From Parasphingopyxis marina (lineage in GTDB: Bacteria; Pseudomonadota; Alphaproteobacteria; Sphingomonadales; Sphingomonadaceae): a stretch of 64,000 bases of DNA. The stretch covers positions 186,001 through 250,000 of the forward strand of contig NZ_JACJVJ010000002.1 in assembly GCF_014237875.1 (NCBI RefSeq), given 5' to 3'. Within the stretch, counting starts at the first letter, position 1. Each line of letters starts with the position of its first letter. The position numbers and the translations under genes were made by a program. The notes beneath the pieces were generated by a model, which saw only the letters and a program-made list of their open reading frames with translations, was not told the DNA's origin and made no database searches. Shown here piece after piece: positions 23,148 to 32,837 of the stretch.

Positions 23148-24116
23148 ATGCAAGGCCTGTTTTCGGCAATCGGATTTCTCGCGCTGCTGGCGATCATCTT
23201 CGTCTTCATGTCGATCAAGATCGTCCGTCAGGGCTATAATTACACGATCGAATATTTCGGCCGCTATACGCGCACCGCGGAGCCGGGCCTGCAGATCATC
23301 GTGCCCTTTTTCTACCGGGTCGGGCGCAAGGTGAACATGATGGAACAGGTGCTCGACATTCCGGGCCAGGAGATCATCACCAAGGACAATGCGATGATCT
23401 CGACCGACGGGGTCGTGTTCTTCCAGGTGCTGGATGCCGCCAAGGCCGCCTATGAAGTGTCGGACCTCTACGTGGCGATCCTCAACCTGGTGACCACCAA
23501 TCTGCGCACGGTGATGGGCGCGATGGACCTCGATGAAACGCTGTCGAAGCGCGACGAGATCAACGCCCGGTTGCTCGCGGTGGTCGACGATGCGACGACG
23601 CCCTGGGGCATAAAGATCACCCGCGTCGAAGTGAAGGATATCCGTCCGCCGACCGATATCGTCGACGCGATGGCGCGGCAGATGAAGGCGGAACGCGAAA
23701 AGCGTGCCTCCATCCTTGAAGCCGAGGGCGCACGCGCCTCCGAAATTCTCCACGCCGAGGGCCAGAAACAGGGGCAGATCCTGCAGGCCGAGGGCCGCCG
23801 CGAAGCCGCGTTCAAGGACGCCGAGGCCCGCGAGCGCGAAGCCGAGGCCGAAGCCAAGGCAACCCAACTGGTGTCGGACGCGATCGCCGGCGGCGACGCC
23901 CAGGCGATCAACTACTTCATCGCCCAGGACTATGTGAAGACGATCGAGGCCTTCGCCCGTTCGCCCAATGCGAAAACCATCCTCTTCCCGGTCGAGGCGA
24001 CCCAGCTGATCGGCACGCTCGGCGGCATCGGCGAACTGGCGCGCGAAGCCTTTGGCGGCGACAAGGCGGACGGCGGCCAGGCCATCGCCGGACGTCCGCC
24101 CCGTTCGGGATCGTAG
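23148..24116 (+). CDS. SPFH/stomatin-family membrane protein (QmcA-like)
   Basis: N-terminal TM helix, IVRQGYNYTIEYFGRYTRTAEPGLQIIVPF, coiled coil rich in KRASILEAEGARASEILHAEGQKQ. Confidence 0.9.
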   Translation: MQGLFSAIGFLALLAIIFVFMSIKIVRQGYNYTIEYFGRYTRTAEPGLQIIVPFFYRVGRKVNMMEQVLDIPGQEIITKDNAMISTDGVVFFQVLDAAKAAYEVSDLYVAILNLVTTNLRTVMGAMDLDETLSKRDEINARLLAVVDDATTPWGIKITRVEVKDIRPPTDIVDAMARQMKAEREKRASILEAEGARASEILHAEGQKQGQILQAEGRREAAFKDAEAREREAEAEAKATQLVSDAIAGGDAQAINYFIAQDYVKTIEAFARSPNAKTILFPVEATQLIGTLGGIGELAREAFGGDKADGGQAIAGRPPRSGS

Positions 24117-24128
24117 GAAGGCACCGCG

Positions 24129-24593
24129 ATGACCATTTTCGGATTCGAGATCGACACCGAGGCGCTGTGGATCGTCGTCGGCATCATCCTGCTGTGCGTC
24201 GAGATGATGGCGCCGGGCATGTATCTGATGTTCCTCGGCGCCGCGGCTTTGTTCACCGGCCTGCTCGGCTATGCCCTGCCGCTTTCGCTGCCGATGGAGC
24301 TGCTGATCTTCGCGATCAGTTCCGTCGGCCTCGTCTATGTCGCCAAGCGCTGGTTCGAAGTCTATCCGATCCTCTCTACCTCGCCGCTGCTCAACGCCCG
24401 CATCGCGCAGATGATCGGCCAGACGGTCACGGTCGTGCAGCCGATCGAGCATGGATCGGGCCGGGTAAAGGTCGGCGATACCGTGTGGTCGGCCAGCGGC
24501 CCCGACGCCCCCGAAGGCGCGCGGATGAAAATCACCGGCGCCGAAGGCAATTGCCTCGAAGTCGAACCGCTGCCGGCGCTGCCCGAGGAGTGA
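24129..24593 (+). CDS. NfeD family protein
   Basis: Membrane helices followed by an OB-like domain (IGQTVTVVQPIEHGSGRVKVGDTVWSASG); follows the SPFH gene. Confidence 0.88.
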   Translation: MTIFGFEIDTEALWIVVGIILLCVEMMAPGMYLMFLGAAALFTGLLGYALPLSLPMELLIFAISSVGLVYVAKRWFEVYPILSTSPLLNARIAQMIGQTVTVVQPIEHGSGRVKVGDTVWSASGPDAPEGARMKITGAEGNCLEVEPLPALPEE

Positions 24594-24596
24594 GGA

Positions 24597-24618
24597 AAGC
24601 CGGGACCGTTCCCGGCTT
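24597..24618. terminator. Candidate bidirectional hairpin terminator between convergent genes
   Basis: Perfect 9-bp inverted repeat AAGCCGGGA-CCGT-TCCCGGCTT between the nfeD stop and the convergent gene; no T-tract. Confidence 0.5.
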
Positions 24619-24623
24619 CCGCA

Positions 24624-25004
24624 TCAGTCCCGGTTGAACAGGCCCTTGGCCATGTCGGCGATATCGTCGAGCGGGTTGCCGTCGCCGTCGCGATCCAGAA
24701 AACCCTTCGCCTGCTCGACAAGCCCGCCGATACCGCCGCTCGCGCCGTCGCCGCCTTCGCCCATGCCCAGATGCTGAGTCAGCTGCGGGAGAAGCTCCTG
24801 CAGCCGATCGAGCGGGAGGCCGGTTTCGGCCGCCGCTTCGCTCGCCGCCACGTCGGGATCGTCGGTGCCCGTTCCCGCGAGCCGGCCGAGGATGGAATCG
24901 GCCCCCGTGCGCAGTTGATCCGCCGACAGGCCGACCTTGCCCGCAAGATCGTCGAGATCCAGCCCGCCGCCCGACTGGTTCAGTAATCCGTCCAGAATTC
25001 CCAT
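24624..25004 (-). CDS. Small acidic protein with YidB/DUF937-like N-terminus and an EF-hand-like loop
   Basis: MGILDGLLNQSGGGLDLDDLAGKVGLSADQLRTGADSIL...FLDRDGDGNPLDDIADMAKGLF. Confidence 0.6.
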   Translation of the reverse strand: MGILDGLLNQSGGGLDLDDLAGKVGLSADQLRTGADSILGRLAGTGTDDPDVAASEAAAETGLPLDRLQELLPQLTQHLGMGEGGDGASGGIGGLVEQAKGFLDRDGDGNPLDDIADMAKGLFNRD

Positions 25005-25163
25005 GGCCTCGCTCCTGATATGAATGGCGCGATTTATGCCAGCGGCCCGGCAGCGGGTAAATCCATTTTCCCGCCGCCCGGCAATTCTATCCTAACCATC
25101 GCGCGCAGGATTCGCCGGGCATTTGCTCCGGCGCCCCCTTTTTTTGTCGGTCGAGAGAAGCGG

Positions 25164-26765
25164 TCAGGCCGCAGTGGGCGCGGCTTCGATTACGCCCTGA
25201 TCGACATGTTTTTCGAACTCGGCGAAATTCTCGATGAAGAGGCCGACCAGCTTCGCTGCCATCTCGTCATATTCTTCCGGATTGTCCCAGGTCCCGCGCG
25301 GATCGAGGATCGCATCGTCGACGCCCTGGACCGATACCGGCACGTCGAAACCGAAATTGGGATCGGTCCGGAATTCCGCGCCGCTAAGGCTGCCGTCGAG
25401 CGCCGCGTTGAGCAAGGCGCGGGTCGCCTTGATCGGCATCCGGTTGCCCACGCCATATTTGCCGCCCGTCCATCCCGTATTGACCAGCCAGCATTTGACG
25501 CCGCCCTTGGCGATCCGCTCTTTCAAGAGATTGCCATAGACGCTGGGATGCCTCGGCATGAACGGCGCGCCAAAACAGGTCGAGAAGGTCGCTTCCGGTT
25601 CGGTGACGCCGATTTCGGTGCCCGCGACCTTGGCAGTATAGCCTGAGAGGAAATGGTACATCGCCTGTTCGGGCGTCAGCCGCGCGATGGGAGGCAGCAC
25701 GCCGAAGGCATCGGCCGTGAGCATGATCACGTTCTTGGGAACCGGGCCGAGATTATGCTCGGAGCAGTTGGGGATGAAATCGATCGGATAGGCGCCGCGG
25801 CTGTTTTCGGCGAGGCTCGCATCGTCGAAATCGAGCTCGCGCGTCTCGAGATCCATCACGACATTTTCGAGCACCGTGCCGAAGCGCCGCGTAGTCGCGT
25901 AAATTTCCGGCTCCGCTTCTTCAGAAAGCCGGATCATCTTGGCATAGCAGCCGCCTTCGAAGTTGAAGACCGCGGTGTCCGACCAGCCATGCTCGTCATC
26001 ACCGATCAGCGTGCGGCTTGCATCGGCGGACAGGGTCGTCTTGCCGGTGCCCGAAAGGCCGAAGAAAATCGCCGTATCGCCGCCGGCCCCGATATTGGCC
26101 GAACAATGCATCGGCATGATGCCTTCGGCGGGCAGCTTGTAGTTGAGGATGCCAAAAACCGATTTCTTCATTTCCCCGGCATAGGCGGTGCCGCCGATCA
26201 GGATCAGCTTTTCTGACAGGTTGACCGCGACCACGGTTTCGCTCCGCGTGCCGTGGCGCGCGGGGTCGGCCTGGAAGGTCGGCAGGTCGATAATCGTGAA
26301 TTCGGGCTCGAAACCGGCAAGCTCATCCTTTTCAGGCCGGCAAAGCAGCGTCCGGATGAACAGATTGTGCCATGCCAGCTCGTTGATCACGCGCACGCGA
26401 ACCCGGTGTTCCGGCTGCGATCCGCCATAAAGATCCTGCACGAAGAGCGTGTCTTTTTTCGCCACTTCCTTGAGGAAATCCTCTTTCAGCGCCGCGAAAT
26501 GTTCCGGGGTCATCGGGACGTTGACCTTGCCCCACCAGACCGTGTCCTCGGTCTCCTCGTCGCGCACGATGAATTTGTCTTTCGCCGAACGACCGGTGTG
26601 CTTGCCGGTTTCCACGACCAACGGACCATCCTTCGCGAGATGCCCTTCGTTACGCTGCAGCGAGGTTTCGACCAGCGGCGCGGTCGAGAGATTCCAGTGC
26701 AGGTCCGCGCCACCGGTTTCGATGCCCTGTTTGGCGAGATCGAAGGTGGGAATAGTGTTCGACAA
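25164..26765 (-). CDS. pckA: Phosphoenolpyruvate carboxykinase (ATP)
   Basis: [65 protein letters not shown]. Probable TTG start at 26765 preceded by GGAGACC. Confidence 0.96.
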   Translation of the reverse strand: MSNTIPTFDLAKQGIETGGADLHWNLSTAPLVETSLQRNEGHLAKDGPLVVETGKHTGRSAKDKFIVRDEETEDTVWWGKVNVPMTPEHFAALKEDFLKEVAKKDTLFVQDLYGGSQPEHRVRVRVINELAWHNLFIRTLLCRPEKDELAGFEPEFTIIDLPTFQADPARHGTRSETVVAVNLSEKLILIGGTAYAGEMKKSVFGILNYKLPAEGIMPMHCSANIGAGGDTAIFFGLSGTGKTTLSADASRTLIGDDEHGWSDTAVFNFEGGCYAKMIRLSEEAEPEIYATTRRFGTVLENVVMDLETRELDFDDASLAENSRGAYPIDFIPNCSEHNLGPVPKNVIMLTADAFGVLPPIARLTPEQAMYHFLSGYTAKVAGTEIGVTEPEATFSTCFGAPFMPRHPSVYGNLLKERIAKGGVKCWLVNTGWTGGKYGVGNRMPIKATRALLNAALDGSLSGAEFRTDPNFGFDVPVSVQGVDDAILDPRGTWDNPEEYDEMAAKLVGLFIENFAEFEKHVDQGVIEAAPTAA

Positions 26766-26957
26766 AAGAGGTCTCCTAAAACTTCGGAAAAGATGCGGCT
26801 GCATCGCCGTGCGCCTGCATCACTCGGGATTGCCCTAAGCAGGTGACGGCGCAAAAATCAACGCACCGAGGGCAAATTTCAGGTAAAAGCGGCCCATTGC
26901 CGGACGATGCGGGGACGGCTAGTCAGGCGCCGGGCTTTCTAAGGATATGATAACCGA

Positions 26958-27671
26958 ATGACCGCCACGATCGCGCTTGTCGATGACGATAAAAATATTC
27001 TTACATCGGTGTCGATCGCGATCCAGTCCGAAGGATTTGCGACGCGCATCTATTCGGACGGCGAAACGGCACTGAAGGCGCTGATCGAAAATCCGCCCGA
27101 TCTTGCCGTTCTCGACATCAAGATGCCGCGAATGGACGGGATGGAACTGCTGCGCCGATTGCGTGAAAAAAGTTCGATTCCGGTGATTTTCCTTACCTCG
27201 AAAGACGATGAGCTGGACGAGGCTCTGGGCCTCGCCATGGGCGCGGACGATTATATCTCCAAGCCCTTTTCGCAGCGGCTGCTGATCGCGCGGATCAAGG
27301 CGATCCTGCGACGCACCGAGCTTTCCGCGCACAGCGAGAGCAGCGAAGAGGCGGAGGGCGAATTGCCCGAACGCATCGTGCGCGGGCGGCTCGACATGGA
27401 TCCGGCGCGCCACCGCGTCTCCTGGAACGGCGACAATGTCACGCTGACGGTGACCGAATTCATGATCCTCGAATCGCTGGCGCAGCGCCCCGGTATCGTG
27501 AAATCTCGCGACCAGCTGATGGATGCGGCCTATACCGACGATGTCTATGTCGACGATCGCACCATCGACAGCCATATCAAGCGGCTGCGGCGCAAGTTCC
27601 GGCAAGTCGACGGCGATTTCAACGCGATCGAGACGCTGTACGGGGTCGGCTACCGTTTCGCCGAAGAATAG
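26958..27671 (+). CDS. chvI: Response regulator, OmpR type, ChvI-like
   Basis: Receiver domain ([40 protein letters not shown]) and winged-helix output domain; conserved position after pckA. Confidence 0.9.
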   Translation: MTATIALVDDDKNILTSVSIAIQSEGFATRIYSDGETALKALIENPPDLAVLDIKMPRMDGMELLRRLREKSSIPVIFLTSKDDELDEALGLAMGADDYISKPFSQRLLIARIKAILRRTELSAHSESSEEAEGELPERIVRGRLDMDPARHRVSWNGDNVTLTVTEFMILESLAQRPGIVKSRDQLMDAAYTDDVYVDDRTIDSHIKRLRRKFRQVDGDFNAIETLYGVGYRFAEE

Positions 27672-29225
27672 ATGTCGGTTCGCGACGATCTTGCCCTGAA
27701 ATGGTCGGCACGCTGGTCGCTCACCAGCCGCATCCTCGCGGTCAACATCATCGCCCTCGGCTTGCTTGCCGGCAGTTTTTTCTGGCTCGACAGCTACCGC
27801 GTCCGATTGCTCGACGAGCGCGCCCGGCAGACCGAGACCCAGGCTCATATCATCGGCACCGTGATGAGTCGCGCCGACAGCCCCGAACGGGCGGAACTGG
27901 CCGTGCGCATGGGCAATCGCAGCGGCAACCGTATTCGCGTCTATGGCGCGGACGGCGTGCTGATGCTCGACAGCTGGGCGCTTGCCGAGCCGACCTACAC
28001 CAATCGCGATCCGGCCACCGAACCTTGGCGGCGGCACGTCGCGCGCGCGATGGACGCCGGGATCGAGGCCCTGGTCGGCGCGGACGAACTTCCGCCCTTT
28101 CGCGAACCCGATAGCGACCGCCGAAGCGCCTGGCCGGTCGCCGAAGCCGTCGCGCTCGGGGTGCCGGGCGCGGTGGAGATAGGCCTCGCACCGGACAGGA
28201 CGCCGATGGTTTCGGCGGCGGTTCCGCTCGGCAATATTCCCGAGGGCGTGCTCCTGCTTACCGGGAATGCGCGCGACATTCGCGGCGATGTCCGCGACGA
28301 ACGGCTGCGGCTCGGCATCATCGTGCTGGCCGCTGCGATCATCTCCATCCTGCTGTCGCTGTTCATGGCGCGCACCATCGTCCGGCCGCTGCGGCGCCTT
28401 TCGATCGCGGCCCAGCGCGTGCGCCTGGGCCGGGCACGCGAGGTCGACGTCCCCCGCCTGCCCTCCCGCCGCGACGAGATCGGCCTGCTCGCCCGTGCGC
28501 TTTCGGATATGAGCCAGGCGCTGCGCAAGCGGATCGATGCCACCGAAGCCTTCGCCGCCGACGTCGCGCACGAGCTCAAAAACCCGCTCGCCTCGTTGCA
28601 CTCCGCCGTCGATTCGCTCGAACGCATCGACGATCCCGCGCTGCAGAAACAGTTGCTGGATGTGGTGAAGGACGATGTTCGGCGGCTCGACCGTCTCGTT
28701 ACCGAGATTTCGGACGCCTCCCGGATCGATGCCGAGCTCTCGCGGTCCAACTTCGATCCTGTTGATATGGGCGAAGTGATCGGTTCGATCGTTGCCGCAC
28801 GAGACCAGCGCGGGCTCAACCGCAATGTCCGCATCGCCTTTGGCCGTCCCCGAAAGGGCAGCGCGCAGGTGATGGGCGATGCTTCGCAGCTCGCCCGCGT
28901 GCTTGAAAACCTGCTCGACAATGCGGTTTCCTTCTCGCCCGAAAACGGCACGGTGCGGATCACCGCGACCAATGACGGCGAACATGTGCTGATCAAGGTC
29001 GAGGATGAAGGCCCCGGCGTTCCCGAGGATGTGCGCGAGGAAATCTTCCGCCGTTTCCACAGCCTGCGGCCGGAGAGCGACGGATTCGGCAATCATTCGG
29101 GCCTCGGCCTCGCCATAGCCAAGGCGATTATCGAAGGGCATGACGGGACGATCACCGTCGAGGACCGGCATGACTCGGCAAGTGGTGCGCGATTCATTAT
29201 CAAGCTTCCGATGGCCCAACCGTGA
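27672..29225 (+). CDS. chvG: Sensor histidine kinase, ChvG-like
   Basis: HAMP region, H-box FAADVAHELKNPLASLHSAVDSL, N-box ENLLDNAVSFSPENG, G-box GLGLAIAKAIIEGHDG. Confidence 0.92.
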   Translation: MSVRDDLALKWSARWSLTSRILAVNIIALGLLAGSFFWLDSYRVRLLDERARQTETQAHIIGTVMSRADSPERAELAVRMGNRSGNRIRVYGADGVLMLDSWALAEPTYTNRDPATEPWRRHVARAMDAGIEALVGADELPPFREPDSDRRSAWPVAEAVALGVPGAVEIGLAPDRTPMVSAAVPLGNIPEGVLLLTGNARDIRGDVRDERLRLGIIVLAAAIISILLSLFMARTIVRPLRRLSIAAQRVRLGRAREVDVPRLPSRRDEIGLLARALSDMSQALRKRIDATEAFAADVAHELKNPLASLHSAVDSLERIDDPALQKQLLDVVKDDVRRLDRLVTEISDASRIDAELSRSNFDPVDMGEVIGSIVAARDQRGLNRNVRIAFGRPRKGSAQVMGDASQLARVLENLLDNAVSFSPENGTVRITATNDGEHVLIKVEDEGPGVPEDVREEIFRRFHSLRPESDGFGNHSGLGLAIAKAIIEGHDGTITVEDRHDSASGARFIIKLPMAQP

Positions 29226-29235
29226 TCGAGAAGGC

Positions 29236-30162
29236 ATGACCGACGAATCCGCCTCTCACCGGCGCATCCTCCTCGTTACCGGGCTTTCGGGGGCCGGCAA
29301 GTCGACGGCGCTGCGCACGTTCGAGGATATGGGCTGGGAGACGGTCGATAATCTGCCGCTCAGCCTGTTCGAAAATTTCCTGGAAGCCCCGTCTTTCGAA
29401 CCCGGAAACAATGAACGCTCGCTTGCCGTCGGCATTGATAGCCGGACGCGGGGTTTCGACGCCGGCGCGATCGTCGACCGGCTCAAGGAATTCGCTAAAA
29501 ACCACGATTTCCAGATCGAAACGCTGTTCCTCGATTGCGGGGGCACCGTACTCGAGCAGCGTTTTTCGGAAACCCGGCGGCGGCACCCGCTTGCGCTCGA
29601 CCGGCCGGCGACGCATGGCATCGCTCTCGAACGCGAGCTCATGCTGCCGCTCAGGCGCTGGGCGGCGCACGTCATCGACACGACGGACAGCTCCGCGAAC
29701 GATCTCCAGCAGGAATTGCGCGCGCGTTTCGGGTCCGGCGGAACCGAGGACACCACGGTTACGGTCGCCTCTTTCGGCTTTGCACGCGGGATTTTGCGCA
29801 ATGCCGACCTGGTGTTCGATATGCGGTTCCTTCGCAATCCGCACTGGGACGCGGATTTGCGCCCGAAAACGGGGCTGGAGGAGGATGTCGCGGCCTTTAT
29901 CGCCCGGGACGAAGCCTATGAGGATGCGGTGACCCGCATCGAGGAACTGCTGCTGCTGCTGATGCCGCGCTACCTTGCCGAAGGAAAAGCCTATGTCACC
30001 ATCGCATTCGGGTGTACGGGCGGCCGTCATAGATCGGTACATGTGGCCGAACGCATAGCGGAACGGTTGCGTGGGGCGGGATTTTCCCCCACGGTTGCCC
30101 ATCGCGATTTGGCCTTTCCGTCGCTCGATTCCGTGGAGCGCGCGCCGGGGAAACGGAAATGA
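29236..30162 (+). CDS. rapZ: RNase adapter protein RapZ
   Basis: LLVTGLSGAGKSTALRTFEDMGWETVDNLPLSL...VTIAFGCTGGRHRSVHVAERIAERL. Start ATG at 29236. Confidence 0.95.
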   Translation: MTDESASHRRILLVTGLSGAGKSTALRTFEDMGWETVDNLPLSLFENFLEAPSFEPGNNERSLAVGIDSRTRGFDAGAIVDRLKEFAKNHDFQIETLFLDCGGTVLEQRFSETRRRHPLALDRPATHGIALERELMLPLRRWAAHVIDTTDSSANDLQQELRARFGSGGTEDTTVTVASFGFARGILRNADLVFDMRFLRNPHWDADLRPKTGLEEDVAAFIARDEAYEDAVTRIEELLLLLMPRYLAEGKAYVTIAFGCTGGRHRSVHVAERIAERLRGAGFSPTVAHRDLAFPSLDSVERAPGKRK

Positions 30163-30178
30163 AACCGCAGGTGAGTGA

Positions 30179-30583
30179 ATGATCGGGTTGGTTCTGGTGA
30201 CGCATGGCAATCTTGCGCGCGAGTTCGTCACCGCCATGGAACATGTCGTCGGGGTGCAGGAGCAGATCGAGTCGATCTGTATCGGCCCGGAAGACGATAT
30301 GGAGCAGCGGCGCGGCGAAATCGCCGAAGCCGTGGAAAAGGTGGAGAGCGGCAAGGGCGTGATCGTCCTCACCGATCTATTCGGAGGCACGCCCTCCAAT
30401 CTTTCGATTTCCCTCATGCAGCCCGACAAGGTCGAGGTCATCGCCGGCATGAACCTGCCGATGCTGATCCGCCTGGCCGGCGCACGGCAATCGATGACCG
30501 TGGGCGACGCCGTCGCCGCGGCGCGCGAGGCAGGACAGAAATATATCTCGGTCGCCTCGGAGATATTGGGACAGGCGGCTTGA
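30179..30583 (+). CDS. PTS EIIA component, mannose type
   Basis: GLVLVTHGNLAREFVTAMEHVVG (phosphoacceptor His), GVIVLTDLFGGTPSNLSISLM. Confidence 0.93.
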   Translation: MIGLVLVTHGNLAREFVTAMEHVVGVQEQIESICIGPEDDMEQRRGEIAEAVEKVESGKGVIVLTDLFGGTPSNLSISLMQPDKVEVIAGMNLPMLIRLAGARQSMTVGDAVAAAREAGQKYISVASEILGQAA

Positions 30584-30852
30584 GCAGGGTCGAACGCACG
30601 GTCACTATCGTCAATCAGCGCGGCCTCCACGCACGGGCAAGCAGCAAGTTCGTAACGCTGGTGAGCGAACTCGACACCGAGGTCGAGGTGAGCCGCGAAG
30701 GAAACGCCGTGGCCGGGTCCTCGATCCTCGACCTGATGATGCTCGGCGCGGCGATGGGCGATTGCATCACCATCAGCGCCGAAGGCGACGGCGCGCAGGA
30801 AGCCGTGGAAAAGCTGGTAGCGCTGGTCGAGTCCAAATTCGGGGAGGATTGA
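30580..30852 (+). CDS. ptsH: Phosphocarrier protein HPr
   Basis: VTIVNQRGLHARASSKFVTLV (His site) and GSSILDLMMLGAAMGD (Ser-site region). TTG start at 30580 overlaps the EIIA stop. Confidence 0.93.
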   Translation: MSRVERTVTIVNQRGLHARASSKFVTLVSELDTEVEVSREGNAVAGSSILDLMMLGAAMGDCITISAEGDGAQEAVEKLVALVESKFGED

Positions 30853-30855
30853 CCC

Positions 30856-31656
30856 CTGCCCCGCGAGATCACGGCGTTCTCCAACCCGCTCATCAAGCGC
30901 GCCCGGAGCCTGCGCGACAAGAAACATAGACGCCGCGAGGGGCTGTTCCTCGCCGAAGGGCTGCGCATATTGAGCGAGGCCGAGGAATCCGGCCGGCTTC
31001 CCAGCGAAATATTCTTCACCGAAGACTCCGAAAGCCATCCGCGCGCAAAGGCGCTGATCGACGCCACGGAGCAAGCCGGAGGCGAAGCGATCCGCACGAG
31101 CCGCGCGATCCTGACCAAGCTTTCGGGCAAGGACAATCCGCAGGCGGTGGTCGGCATCTATCCCGAATTCGATCTCTCGCTCGATGCGCTCGACCGGGAT
31201 AGCGCGCAAATCTGGCTGGTTGCGCAGGCGCTGCGCGATCCCGGCAATCTCGGCACGATGCTGCGGACCGGCGATGCGGTCGGCGCGGGAGGCCTGATCC
31301 TGATCGACGATTGCGCGGATCCCTTTTCGGTGGAAGCCGTGCGCGCCTCGATGGGCGCCTTGTTCACGCTCGGTCTCGCCGCCGCGCCATGGACGGAATT
31401 CCTCGCCTGGCTGCGCGCCGGCAAGGGCCAGCTGATCGGCACCAGCCTGGATACCGACCTCGATTACCAGGAACCGCGCTACGAAAAGCCGGTTTTCCTG
31501 CTCGTCGGCAACGAATCGGCCGGGCTGCCCGCCGATTATGCCGCGGCCTGCGATCTCCTCGTCAAAATGCCGATGATGGGCAAGGCGGACAGCCTCAACG
31601 CCGCGGTCGCGACAGCCGTGATGGCCTATGAGGCGCTGAACCAGTTTCGCCGATGA
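30856..31656 (+). CDS. TrmH/SpoU-family RNA methyltransferase with probable CTG start
   Basis: Substrate-binding N-domain REITAFSNPLIKRARSLRDKKHRRREGLFLAEGLRIL lies upstream of the ORF-track start. SpoU motifs: ALRDPGNLGTMLRTGDAVGAGGLILID, LLVGNESAGLP, MGKADSLNAAVATAVMAYEAL. Confidence 0.85.
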   Translation: MPREITAFSNPLIKRARSLRDKKHRRREGLFLAEGLRILSEAEESGRLPSEIFFTEDSESHPRAKALIDATEQAGGEAIRTSRAILTKLSGKDNPQAVVGIYPEFDLSLDALDRDSAQIWLVAQALRDPGNLGTMLRTGDAVGAGGLILIDDCADPFSVEAVRASMGALFTLGLAAAPWTEFLAWLRAGKGQLIGTSLDTDLDYQEPRYEKPVFLLVGNESAGLPADYAAACDLLVKMPMMGKADSLNAAVATAVMAYEALNQFRR

Positions 31657-32837
31657 ACAAGGTCAAAAAGCGTCTCGTCCTCTACCTAAGCGGCTTCGAT
31701 CCGCGCGGCGTGCGCTATTATCACCAGCTCTATCGCACCGAAGCGGCAAAACAGGCCGAGGTTTCCGGCTATGAAATCGACGTCGGCAAACGCGAACGGC
31801 TCGGCGAGCACATGTATCGCTGGAATGTCGGTTCGACGCAGGATGGCGAGACCGTCGAGACCGAATATGTCTATTGCGAATGGGACGATATCGTTCGGCT
31901 GTTCTGGGTCAAAAAGCCGGCCAAGCTCGCCTGGATCACACTGACATCGTCGTGGAAAGCCTGGCTTGCGGGTGTTTTCGTCAAAACCTTCCAATGGAGC
32001 TGGCCCGCGGGAATGACCGCGACCATGCCCGGCTTCGTGATCCTGTTCCTGCTGCTGTTCGGCCTCGGGCTGAGCGGGGCCGGCTTTGCCGCCTTCGGCC
32101 CGATCGGCCTCGCCGCCGGGTTGGCGATCGGTTTCGGCCTGTTCTGGCTGGCCTATCGGATGGAGCAGAAGTTCAACCTCACCTGGGTCGGCCGGATCGT
32201 GAATTTCCATATCGAGGAGGAACGCAGCCCGACCAATATCCTCGACAAGCGCCGCGATGCCTTTGGCGACTATCTGGCGGCGCGCTTGAAAGACGGCGAT
32301 GTCGACGAGATCCTGGTCGCGGGCCACAGCTATGGCGCGGCTATCGCGATAGCCACCGTCGCCCGGGCGCTGGAGCAAATGCCGGAGAACGCGCCGAAAC
32401 TCTCGCTGCTGACCTTGGGCCAGACGATCATGTGGCTGGCCTGGCTCCCCGAAGCGAAAGCGATGCGCGAGGAAATCGCGGCGGTTGCCGAGACCGACGC
32501 GGTCGACTGGCTCGACATTTCCGCTCCGCCGGACGGCGCCTGTTTCGCGCTGGTCGATCCCTATACCGCGATCGGCGACCGCAATCCCGGCCGGAAAAAC
32601 CCGAAACTGCTCAACGCGAAATTTCACGAGATCATGCCGGATGCGGAGTTCGACAGAAAATCGCGCGATTGGATGCGGCTGCATTTCCAGTACATCATGG
32701 CCGCCGCGCGGCCCTCCGATTACGATTATTTCGCGATCACCGCCGGGCCGCGCACGCTCGCCGAGCGTTTCGCGCATCGGCCGTCCGTGCGGGACTTCAC
32801 AAGGTTGCGCCTGGGGCGGATGAAGGCCGTGCGATGA
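31653..32837 (+). CDS. Putative membrane-anchored lipase/alpha-beta hydrolase
   Basis: Hydrophobic central segment; VAGHSYGAAIAIATVARAL matches the GxSxG lipase elbow; ATGA overlaps with both neighbours. Confidence 0.6.
   Translation: MNKVKKRLVLYLSGFDPRGVRYYHQLYRTEAAKQAEVSGYEIDVGKRERLGEHMYRWNVGSTQDGETVETEYVYCEWDDIVRLFWVKKPAKLAWITLTSSWKAWLAGVFVKTFQWSWPAGMTATMPGFVILFLLLFGLGLSGAGFAAFGPIGLAAGLAIGFGLFWLAYRMEQKFNLTWVGRIVNFHIEEERSPTNILDKRRDAFGDYLAARLKDGDVDEILVAGHSYGAAIAIATVARALEQMPENAPKLSLLTLGQTIMWLAWLPEAKAMREEIAAVAETDAVDWLDISAPPDGACFALVDPYTAIGDRNPGRKNPKLLNAKFHEIMPDAEFDRKSRDWMRLHFQYIMAAARPSDYDYFAITAGPRTLAERFAHRPSVRDFTRLRLGRMKAVR

Noticed and set aside
26919-29237. 772-aa minus-strand ORF opposite chvI/chvG
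   Set aside because: Antisense mirror of two well-supported genes in GC-rich DNA. The composition is rich in R, H, D and G with no recognisable domain.
30850-30852. TGA between HPr and the methyltransferase as selenocysteine or programmed readthrough
   Set aside because: HPr ends normally (VESKFGED), and a ribosome site plus CTG explains the downstream frame. No SECIS-like element was evident. Kept only as an alternative in the CTG finding.
29200-31209. 669-aa minus-strand ORF opposite rapZ/EIIA/HPr
   Set aside because: Spans several certain plus-strand genes and has no motif; a codon-bias artefact.
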